Shown here: piece by piece, positions 55,506 to 64,000 of the stretch
Layout of the letters: every line of letters begins with the position of its first letter
How positions within the stretch are numbered: position 1 is the first letter of the stretch
Source: Symsagittifera roscoffensis
Lineage: Eukaryota > Xenacoelomorpha > Acoela > Convolutidae
Direction: 5' to 3'
DNA: 64,000 nucleotides
Assembly (NCBI RefSeq): GCF_963678635.1
Contig: NC_087066.1
Span: forward strand, 26,565,453 to 26,629,452
Program-made: the position numbers and the translations under genes
Notes under the pieces: model-generated
The model's database searches: none
The model's input: only the letters and a program-made list of their open reading frames with translations
What the model was told of the DNA's origin: nothing

Positions 55506-55973
55506 ATGTCATTTAAAAACCTAGGAAATAAACAAACAATCGTTTTACACAATTGTGAAATAAATAACAAAAAATACGACCTTGTAATCACACCTCATAC
55601 ACAAACAGTTGGATACATTCGCACAAAACGACAAACACTAAAGAGGAAAATAATAACTAAACAAAGACAAATAACACGAAAAAGATTTTCAAAAAATCGA
55701 AACGCATTTTCAGAATCAGAAACCAACAGTTTAGACGAACTTTACAAACTAAAAGAATCAATAGATAAAAATTGCCCACTTCACGATCAACTATATTTTT
55801 CTGACTCAGAAACAACTTCAAATTCATCAAAAAGAGGAAAAAGAAGACTAAAAAAGCAGTATAAACACAAACCAGTACATTTATACAATTGGAATCAACC
55901 AATTCGACACATTAATAATTACATATTAACAGTCATCGAACGAAAAAATGAGCTCAACGCACACTCCAGGTGA
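55506..55973 (+). CDS. ORF1: small basic protein (155 aa), copy C
   Basis: Same length as in copy A, with the changes scattered and conservative (for example Asp/Asn, Ile/Leu, Gln/Lys). The basic central tract and Ser/Glu patch are kept. The stop TGA lies 26 nt inside ORF2. The overlap holds the ORF2 ATG within CGAAAAAATGAGC, so the ORF2 start is reached by moving +1 relative to ORF1. Confidence 0.7.
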   Translation: MSFKNLGNKQTIVLHNCEINNKKYDLVITPHTQTVGYIRTKRQTLKRKIITKQRQITRKRFSKNRNAFSESETNSLDELYKLKESIDKNCPLHDQLYFSDSETTSNSSKRGKRRLKKQYKHKPVHLYNWNQPIRHINNYILTVIERKNELNAHSR

Positions 55974-58900
55974 AGAAAGTCCAGATGATGATGAAATCTT
56001 TCCTTTTATAGTAGATGCAGATACTGATAGAGGACAACACATATTTTGTCAAAATTTACTCGTAAATTTATTTGAACCCGGAATCAGTCCATGTAAAACA
56101 GAGTTCCCCGATGTAAAAATCAAAAGACAAATCATAGATCACTATCTAAAAGATATATGCAACATAACACAACAGTATGGAATCTACTCTATAGAATTCA
56201 CTTCCCCAAACCATAATAATAGAAAATATACAATTCAAACAGACGATCTTGATTTAGAATTTTCAAAAGTTTTTTCAGAATATATAAAAAGCATCCAATA
56301 CCATAACTCACAAAGAGCAAACTCCATTTTCACCAATGAAGTTTTCGCAATAATATATAGTTATATTTCGATATTAGAAAATGAACTCCCATTAACAAAT
56401 GTCTCACCGACAGAAACATCTAAACATTTAAGAGTACGACATGAAATCACACTACTCTCTAGTTATTTAAACATCATTAAAGAAAATTTCACGAAAGACG
56501 ACGTTTCACAACATACCAAACACGATTTACAAAAAATTTTGGCATGGTTCATAATAGATTATTTCACACACAATATTGATTTAATTGCACAAGCAAGAAA
56601 AAATTTTAGACCCCAAAATTCGAACGATGATACCGCTATCACAGAACAATCAGATTATGTTTGGGACCCCGAATGGTCTCATCCCGCATTTATAAGCTTT
56701 CCACAATCAATCTCAAGTCAAGCAATAGGTACAATATCTTACATAAGAGATTATGTAAGAGTAATACCATTAACAATTGATGCAACACCATTAAACTATA
56801 ATACATTTTTACCCGATACACAAAATAATAGTTTAAACTCTACAGTCATACACAACGAAAACCTCAATGGAACTAGGAATCTTACTCAACAAGATATCCA
56901 GACACCATCACACTTCATAAATGAAGAAATTGTACACACAACAACTACACAACAAAGTATTTCACCAATACGCCCAAATTTAACAACACCAAGAAATACA
57001 AATCCTTCACAAACACAAGTAACCTTACAATCAACCGTTAAACCTTCGGTTGCCCCTAAATATTCACATATGGATTACCAAACATACAGACCCATGACAA
57101 TACCACCAAAAACACGCAAAACATTCACTAGAAACAACTTTGCAGACCATAATTATAATTATACACATCCATCAAAAACATATAATCAACCACAAAGAAA
57201 TTTTAACCAATATACAAGATCTCGAAATTGGGATAACCCAATGGCCCAACCTAATTCAACAAATTTCCAAACAAATCCTCCACGGGATTACAGTGAAAAT
57301 TACCCATTTTTTCAACAAAATAAAAATAAAAAACAGACATCTTATCAAATGGATTATTTATCCTCAGATGATGATTTCTTACAACCAGATATATTTGCAC
57401 AAAATACTCAAGAATATCGTAGACAAGGAATACAGAGAACACGTACAAATCATAGAAATTTTTCTCCACAAACAATAGATGCACAACATCAACAATCAAT
57501 TCAACAACAAAATCCAATTAATACACAATCTTTTCAACCAATTCAACAACAAAATCCAATGACTGCACACTCGTATCAACCATCACAAATGCAAAATGAA
57601 ATCCCACTCCCATATTATCTTCAACAACATGAAATAACAAGAAACCAACTTTCAAATTTTTCTCAAATGCCAAATGCAGCAGAATCATTACAAATGACAA
57701 TGAATCCATACCTTATGGGTGGATCATCAATAACATCAAACAAACCCTTAATGGTTTTCACAGGAACAGACCCTGAATACTCCGTAGAAGATTATTTAAA
57801 TGCAGTAACAGCAAATTTGATTTTAAATATAGGACCTGAACCAATTAATACGCCACTACATCAAAACTGGATACATCGACGCACAGCGTTGATACAAACA
57901 ACCTTAGATGGCGCAGCCCAAAAATGGTTTTCAGTACTATCTCTAGAAATAAAATCAAACTGGAAAAGATTTACACAAGAATTTTCAAAAATGTTTGACT
58001 CCGAAAGAAACAAACAACAACAAAGAGTTTTATGTAATGAAATTCGCAGATTACCAAACGAAACCATCAAGCAAATAGCAGTACGAATCGAAACACTAGT
58101 TCGAAAAGCATATTCATTAAATACACATGACTATAAAAACACAAAGATGACAGAAATCTTAATGATGACCTTAACACCACAATTAAGGAAAATAGCAATA
58201 AAAAAGAGAGCATCCCATCCTTCTTCAATTCGAGAACCCGATTTAGATTTTCGAAAACTAGTAGACAAATTAGAACAAGCAGAAATCACGATGAAACTAG
58301 AAGAAACGGAAAATCTGAAATTACAATACGTTAATAGAATTGAAACGACTCCCACTAATATTAATAATATACAGGAATCAGAGACAGACCTCGTTGAAAA
58401 AATCACTGAAATACTCAATATTTACGAAAAGAACCCAAACTTCAAAGGCAAACCATCTTTCAAAAAATGGTGTAATTATTGCCGACGATACGGACATAGT
58501 ATTTCCGAATGTAGACAAAAACAGCAAGACAATCAAAATAAACCTCAAAAATATAAAGAACCAAATAAATCATTCTATCAATACATGAAAAAAGATCAAA
58601 ATCTACCGAACAAAACAGTCCACAGCAACAACAGTTCAGGAAAACCACTCCCGAACAATACAAATTATACAAGAAATCAATCACCATATAACTCAAGTTA
58701 TAGAGGAAGATCACCAGAACGAAGAAACACGAACAATTCATCACAAAATCACTACAATAGACCAAATAGTCGAAATAACTACTCCAGATCAAATTCAAAT
58801 ACACAACGATTTGTTTCTAGATCTAATTCCCAATCAAGAAATAACTACTATCCAAATAACCAATCACGAAATTCATCATACAATAGGAATAGAAACTACT

Positions 58901-61900
58901 CCTATAATCGAAATAGAAGTTATTCAAACAACCGAAACCAGAATTATCCGAACAATCGATCAAGGAATAACTCATATAATAGATCGAACTATAACAGACC
59001 AAACAATAATTACCAAAACAGATCGCGAAATAATTCACAAAATCGACACTCAAGTTATAATAATCGTTATAGAAATTATTCCCAATCACCACACCGGAAT
59101 AATAATCACTATAATAACTCTAATAATCGCCACAGAAGTAGTACACCTAAACATCAAAGACAAATCAATCAAGTACAATCTAACCCAGAAACAACATCAG
59201 ACCCTCCAGGTATTGATAACACAGTAACTGATACGTTACAACTCAATCAAATAAACTGTACATCATCAGATTCAGAAAGTGATACTGAAAACACTCTTTC
59301 TATCAATATGATAAAAGTCGAAAATGACTATGAATCTGTCATATATGAACAACCCTTTCCGTCACACATATATGAAAATCAATCAGAATTTCTTCAAAAT
59401 TATTACACTACACCCATAAATTCCACACCAACGACGCAAGAAACAAATGAGATTCACACTACAAATCAAACCAATAAAAATACCAAAACAAAATGCTTGA
59501 ATACAAACCACATTTATCAAAATATACAAAAAGAACAACCCAAAGAAAAAATTTGGACAATACCATTTCTCTTAGAAAGCCCAAGAAACAAAGAATTTCA
59601 ACCACCAGACCTTGAAATAGATTTTTTAATTGATTCAGGAGCAGAATCAAACATAATAAACATTCCCACATGGAATGAAATAAAAACTTTACACCCAAAG
59701 CTAACACCTCTTGAAACCTCCAGTAAGCTAGCAACAGCACAAGGATCAACATTGATAAACTACGGAAAAATCCAATTATTTCTCCTCCCTACCAGAACAA
59801 TGGAGCAAAGTAAAATTCTAAATAAGCCATTTAAACAAATATTCCATATCACTGATATTAAATATAATATCATTGGAATACCATTTATTTCGAAGTATAT
59901 ACCAACAATTAACATCCTAAATAGTAAAATATTAATCAAAGATAAATATACAAAAACAAAAGAAACATCCTTAACATTTTTTCAAAGATTAAATAAACAA
60001 CCACCATTCTTTTCAAAATTCTACCCGATATTTAACCAACAAAGAAAACACCTAAAGCCACTATCAGGAAATATCTATAATTTTTCAATCAAACAAGTTC
60101 ACCAATATGATAAAGAACAAAACAAACAAAAATTTTATATGTCAGATTTTGAATTCAAACCTATTCATAAATTTTTCAAAATCACAATCTCTTCAATAAA
60201 ATATTTGAAAAATTCGAATTCAGATATCATTTCCTTACATGTTTATAACAACACACCTTACCAAGTAACATTACCTTTAGGACTTTTAGGATATTGTGAA
60301 ACCAACGCTACAATATCACCAATACACGAAAAAGCCTATCGCGTAAATAATATACTCCAATTACTAGATATTTGCCAATCTACAATTCTTAATGAAGAAT
60401 TATCTATAAATAATATAATAAGTAACGAAAACAGAAATACGGATTATTTCACAAAAACTCCATATTTTAAACCTACATTCAACATAAGTAACTACACAGA
60501 GGACCAACAGAAATTTTTAACAATGTTTAATTTCCAACATTCACAAATAACACAAGACGAATTCGAAAAATTAGCCAAACAGCTAATTAAATATTCATCA
60601 GTCTATGCAACATCAAAATTCGATGTTGGCAAAATCAGTTCATCACTACATCTCCCGCTAAAACCAGACGCAGTTTTCAAAAAACAGAGAGCAAGTAAAG
60701 TACCAATTCACTTACATGATAAAGTAAACAGATTACTCGATATTTTAGAACAGTACAATATTATATCACCAGTTAATAAAGAAGAACAACCAAAAGGCAA
60801 CACATTCATCAACCCCGTTATCATTCTAGCTAAAGGAGAATCATTAAAAATCGTTCTCGACGCTAGATACCTCAATTCACTTATAGATGAATCAAAATGC
60901 AATTGGCCCATCGAACCAATACAAGTTATTTTAACAAAAATAAACGGCAAATACTTCACAACCGCCGACATGAATAGTGCATACAATCAAATGCCACTAG
61001 ATGAACAATCACGACGTTTAACACAATTTGTTATAGGAAACCAACAATATGAATTTAACCGCTTATTCTATGGAATATCCATAGGACCAGCAGCATTTTC
61101 AGCTTTTATGAGCAAAATTTTTAGACCACTAATACTCAAGAAAAACGCAATCACCTATTTAGACGATGTTTTTATGCAATCACAAACAAAAGACGAGATG
61201 TTCAATGTTTTAGAAAAATATCACCAAATACTTCAGAACGAAAATCTGAAGGCCGCCCCCGATAAATCACACTTCTTTTTGACAAGAGTTAAATTCTTAG
61301 GACATAATATAGAAAGAAAAACAATCACTCCATTGAAATCACGCATTGACGCTATTCAAAAACTTCAACCACCAACAAATAAAAAGAAAATCCAAGAATT
61401 TCTTGGAATGTTAAACTTTTTAAGTAAATATGTTTATAAAATGCAATTATATCTACGACCATTTTATAACATCCTTAGACAACAAAATAATTTTGAATGG
61501 AACACAGAACATCAAACACGATTTGAAGAAATAAAGAAACTTTTAACTGAACAAATTTCAAACACAATTCCAGACTCAAATCAACCATTTTATGCAATGT
61601 GCGATGCTTCGAACTTTGGCATCGGTGCAGCACTATTACAATCACATAATGGTACAAATAAAATGAACCTCATATCAGCAAATTCTCGATTATTCACTCA
61701 AGCAGAGCTACGACTCTCAACTCTAATGAGAGAATGTACAGCCATAATATATACACTGACAGAATATGAATTTCTGATACTTGGATCAAAACATCCAACA
61801 GTTCTATTCACAGACCATAAACCAATCATCTTTCTCTTTACACAAAAATCTAACCCAAACCACCGAGTTTACAGATTTCAACTAATTCTAATGAAATTTC

Positions 61901-62502
61901 CAAACTTACATATAGTTTGGACTGCAGGAAAAAATCTTGCATTACCAGACACCTTAAGTCGAAATACACCACCTGAATTACTTACACGAAAAACAACAGT
62001 TGAAATACCCAAAAACATAAAATTCTACCTTGCAGAAAACGAAACATCACCCCGATTGGAATGCAAATATGCAGTAAAAACTGATATTGAACAATCACAA
62101 ATAAATAATTTACAACATTTCCCACTTTATTTAGATTGTCAAAATAATCATTATGAAGTTGATTTACTTGGAACATCAACTTTCAAACCAATCCCATATT
62201 GTCAATGGATAAAAAATAACACCCAACAAAAACGAACAAAACAACACCCGCCTAAGAAAGACCATTTTCCACTAATTGAAAAAGAAGATTTAACTGATAA
62301 AATAAATTTATCAGGACCACAAACAAATGATTCAAAATACACAATAAACCAAGTTTTTGACCTTCACGACCCACTTGATACAATACCCTTATCTAAATTC
62401 GAAATTGAAAACATTTTTCTCCCTCCAACAGAAACAATTACAATTTCAACACTAAAACAATACCAGAATCTTGACCCAATAATTCGACAACTAAAATCAT
62501 GA
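55948..62502 (+). CDS. gag-pol: ORF2 of copy C: Gag-PR-RT-RNase H polyprotein, ended by a premature TGA
   Basis: A single 2,184-codon frame. Residue landmarks: Gag capsid-like ~600-790; CCHC knuckle C842, C845, H850, C855; Arg/Asn/Ser/Tyr-rich tract ~880-1,080; protease D-S-G at 1,229-1,231; RT Asp1,674 and Y-L-D-D 1,737-1,740; RNase H Asp1,886 and Asp1,956. RT and RNase H are joined without the break seen in A, which shows the intact arrangement. The frame ends at TGA 62,500-62,502, where A encodes Trp; integrase continues in the same frame beyond it. Whether the stop is read through is unknown; it coincides with a divergent patch, so a simple inherited mutation of that patch is likelier. 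Confidence 0.94.
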   Translation: MSSTHTPGEESPDDDEIFPFIVDADTDRGQHIFCQNLLVNLFEPGISPCKTEFPDVKIKRQIIDHYLKDICNITQQYGIYSIEFTSPNHNNRKYTIQTDDLDLEFSKVFSEYIKSIQYHNSQRANSIFTNEVFAIIYSYISILENELPLTNVSPTETSKHLRVRHEITLLSSYLNIIKENFTKDDVSQHTKHDLQKILAWFIIDYFTHNIDLIAQARKNFRPQNSNDDTAITEQSDYVWDPEWSHPAFISFPQSISSQAIGTISYIRDYVRVIPLTIDATPLNYNTFLPDTQNNSLNSTVIHNENLNGTRNLTQQDIQTPSHFINEEIVHTTTTQQSISPIRPNLTTPRNTNPSQTQVTLQSTVKPSVAPKYSHMDYQTYRPMTIPPKTRKTFTRNNFADHNYNYTHPSKTYNQPQRNFNQYTRSRNWDNPMAQPNSTNFQTNPPRDYSENYPFFQQNKNKKQTSYQMDYLSSDDDFLQPDIFAQNTQEYRRQGIQRTRTNHRNFSPQTIDAQHQQSIQQQNPINTQSFQPIQQQNPMTAHSYQPSQMQNEIPLPYYLQQHEITRNQLSNFSQMPNAAESLQMTMNPYLMGGSSITSNKPLMVFTGTDPEYSVEDYLNAVTANLILNIGPEPINTPLHQNWIHRRTALIQTTLDGAAQKWFSVLSLEIKSNWKRFTQEFSKMFDSERNKQQQRVLCNEIRRLPNETIKQIAVRIETLVRKAYSLNTHDYKNTKMTEILMMTLTPQLRKIAIKKRASHPSSIREPDLDFRKLVDKLEQAEITMKLEETENLKLQYVNRIETTPTNINNIQESETDLVEKITEILNIYEKNPNFKGKPSFKKWCNYCRRYGHSISECRQKQQDNQNKPQKYKEPNKSFYQYMKKDQNLPNKTVHSNNSSGKPLPNNTNYTRNQSPYNSSYRGRSPERRNTNNSSQNHYNRPNSRNNYSRSNSNTQRFVSRSNSQSRNNYYPNNQSRNSSYNRNRNYSYNRNRSYSNNRNQNYPNNRSRNNSYNRSNYNRPNNNYQNRSRNNSQNRHSSYNNRYRNYSQSPHRNNNHYNNSNNRHRSSTPKHQRQINQVQSNPETTSDPPGIDNTVTDTLQLNQINCTSSDSESDTENTLSINMIKVENDYESVIYEQPFPSHIYENQSEFLQNYYTTPINSTPTTQETNEIHTTNQTNKNTKTKCLNTNHIYQNIQKEQPKEKIWTIPFLLESPRNKEFQPPDLEIDFLIDSGAESNIINIPTWNEIKTLHPKLTPLETSSKLATAQGSTLINYGKIQLFLLPTRTMEQSKILNKPFKQIFHITDIKYNIIGIPFISKYIPTINILNSKILIKDKYTKTKETSLTFFQRLNKQPPFFSKFYPIFNQQRKHLKPLSGNIYNFSIKQVHQYDKEQNKQKFYMSDFEFKPIHKFFKITISSIKYLKNSNSDIISLHVYNNTPYQVTLPLGLLGYCETNATISPIHEKAYRVNNILQLLDICQSTILNEELSINNIISNENRNTDYFTKTPYFKPTFNISNYTEDQQKFLTMFNFQHSQITQDEFEKLAKQLIKYSSVYATSKFDVGKISSSLHLPLKPDAVFKKQRASKVPIHLHDKVNRLLDILEQYNIISPVNKEEQPKGNTFINPVIILAKGESLKIVLDARYLNSLIDESKCNWPIEPIQVILTKINGKYFTTADMNSAYNQMPLDEQSRRLTQFVIGNQQYEFNRLFYGISIGPAAFSAFMSKIFRPLILKKNAITYLDDVFMQSQTKDEMFNVLEKYHQILQNENLKAAPDKSHFFLTRVKFLGHNIERKTITPLKSRIDAIQKLQPPTNKKKIQEFLGMLNFLSKYVYKMQLYLRPFYNILRQQNNFEWNTEHQTRFEEIKKLLTEQISNTIPDSNQPFYAMCDASNFGIGAALLQSHNGTNKMNLISANSRLFTQAELRLSTLMRECTAIIYTLTEYEFLILGSKHPTVLFTDHKPIIFLFTQKSNPNHRVYRFQLILMKFPNLHIVWTAGKNLALPDTLSRNTPPELLTRKTTVEIPKNIKFYLAENETSPRLECKYAVKTDIEQSQINNLQHFPLYLDCQNNHYEVDLLGTSTFKPIPYCQWIKNNTQQKRTKQHPPKKDHFPLIEKEDLTDKINLSGPQTNDSKYTINQVFDLHDPLDTIPLSKFEIENIFLPPTETITISTLKQYQNLDPIIRQLKS

Positions 62503-64000
62503 CACAAATATAAAACTAAACCTAACAAAGCAGATTCAACCATACTAGGCAACAAGACACTCCTCCGATATTTTCGCAAATTTAATTACACAACAATTAA
62601 TGAAACTACAGACCTTTTAGAATACAACTTAAACGAATCCATAGTCCCCTGTCTTCCTTTAAGTATGATTCTCATCGCTTTTAATATTTCACATACACAA
62701 AATATTAAAGGACACTCTGGATCAGAAAAAACATATTCAAATTTTATACAAAATTTTTATTTCCCAAATGCACCAATTTGGATAAAAGTACTATGCAATG
62801 ATTGTATAATATGTCAGCTAAATAAACCTTACCCAAATCAAAAACAAATAGCACAAAAACAAGATTTTAAAGGACAAAGTTTGTACTTTAATCATCGTAT
62901 CTCATTTGATACTAAGGGACCAATTTCACCCTCATCAGAAGGAAACTCCTACATTATGGTAATTGTTGACGCATTTACACATTATGTAGCACTTAACCCA
63001 GTACCACATTGTAACGCTTATTACGCTTACACAACACTCTATGAACACTGGATAGCAAAATTCGGACTACCAGAAATTTTAGTTACAGACAATGGTACAG
63101 AATTCATAAATAATGAAATAATAACACTATGTCATTTATACAACATTAAACACAAACCACGTACATCTCATGCACCTTGGACAAACGGCTTAGTCGAAGG
63201 TATGAACCGTTCACTACAAGAATATCTTAGATGTATCATCAACGAAAATGATACAAAATATACCGAATGGTCAGCAGATGTAAAATTATTTCCCTTAGCA
63301 TATAATTCACAAATAACGACAACACTAGGAATGTCACCATACGAAATGGTTTTTAACCAAAAGCCACGCAAACCAATAATGTTTACAGCAAATTCCCATA
63401 AAAACGCACAAGGTTATTGTAAACCAAATAAAGATTCAATTTGTTATAACCTACCTTTACATACACACGATGAAGATCATTTTCATCACCCACAAATTCT
63501 TAAATTAGCCTCCGGTACACACACCGAATGGATTCTAAATAGAGATAAAAAACACAATGAAATTTATCAAAAAATAACAAAAAAGTTATTACAAAGACAA
63601 AACATTAATGAACAAATCAATTCACGTTTTACACCAGCCTCCGAATTAAAAATTGGAACATTTGTTTTAATACCTAATTTTAATACTCAAAAAGGAATTT
63701 CTAAAAAATTACAACCCCTTCGAAAAGGACCATACCAAATAATTGCAAAACCCACTGACGTCACATATAAAATTACCGACTCAAACAAAAAAGAAATCGT
63801 TCAACATCGAAACAACCTATTACCTTATTACCCAAAAGAATACGCACTCCGCGAATTAACCCAATTATATTCTTTCACAGGATTAAAAATCATTCAAAAT
63901 GAACCACATCTGAAAAACACAGAACAAAATGATAACCCCACCGAAAATCAAAACACAAAACCAACCGCCACCAAAAACAATACACAAAACCATAAAGAAT
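62503..64000 (+). CDS. pol: Integrase part of pol after the TGA, copy C (partial at window end)
   Basis: The frame of ORF2 stays open from 62,503 to the end of the window. It contains the zinc-binding region (G-H-S-G near 62,710), the core Asp in F-D-T-K-G-P, Asp in T-D-N-G-T-E-F and Glu in L-V-E-G-M-N, and the G-P-Y module near 63,730. All catalytic residues are kept. Without readthrough this part is not translated. Confidence 0.9.

Larger units (their letters stand above)
53842..64000 (+). mobile_element. Env-type Ty3/Gypsy-like LTR retrotransposon, copy C (3' end outside window)
   Basis: Nearly identical to copy A from TGGAACCTGATCTA at 53,842 to the window end and in opposite orientation, so the 5' LTRs of A and C face each other across ~40 kb. 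LTR, PBS, leader ORF, ORF1 and ORF2 are all intact up to a TGA at 62,500, which is TGG in A. The flank upstream differs from A's flank, which supports a separate insertion and argues against simple duplication of the locus. The 3' part (ORF3, env, 3' LTR) is beyond the window. Confidence 0.93.

Noticed and set aside
1-64000. A and C as arms of one large palindrome or assembly mirror
   Set aside because: Their outer flanks differ completely, they differ at scattered sites and carry different lesions, so they are separate insertions. Only long reads could exclude a partial artefact near the N gap.

Overview
The window is AT-rich animal-type DNA: spliced genes with GT-AG introns of about 250-720 bp, long non-coding stretches and many transposons. 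The clade cannot be fixed from sequence alone. Env-bearing Ty3/Gypsy elements with this overall plan are known from tunicates, but that link is from memory and weak.

Layout. (1) 1-13,524, minus strand: LTR retrotransposon copy A (>13.5 kb, 3' end outside the window). Reading 5' to 3' along its RNA it has a ~410-bp LTR, a tRNA-type primer-binding site, a 77-codon leader ORF, a structured leader, a small basic ORF1, one giant Gag-protease-RT-RNase H-integrase ORF2 (broken by a 1-nt deletion), a 377-codon frame with no Met codon (ORF3), and an envelope-like ORF. (2) 13.5-37 kb: host DNA with a five-exon TMEM53/DUF829-like gene (minus, 21,792-17,638), a possible small divergent gene (plus, 22,213), a three-exon coiled-coil gene (minus, 35,880-33,565) and several short inverted-repeat elements. 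(3) 37,066-45,345, minus: decayed and truncated relative B of the same retroelement family. (4) 45.5-53.5 kb: a cluster of hAT-like MITEs, three exons of a trypsin-fold gene that appears to lack the catalytic serine, a decayed ORF patch, and a 200-N assembly gap. (5) 53,842-64,000, plus: copy C, nearly identical to A and facing it head to head, cut by the window end and carrying one nonsense codon in pol.

Having two near-identical copies (A, C) and one diverged copy (B) allows internal comparison. That comparison supports a leader ORF under past protein-level selection, an LTR palindrome with compensatory changes, a conserved stem with a hypervariable loop at the LTR/PBS junction, and a sharply bounded divergent patch in C pol that carries the stop codon. 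The most unusual retroelement features are the Met-less ORF3, the leader ORF that could supply its start by splicing, and an Env whose cysteine pattern recalls chuvirus/mononegavirus-type glycoproteins. Among host genes, the TMEM53-like protein is notable for a ~380-residue low-complexity segment placed inside its hydrolase fold.
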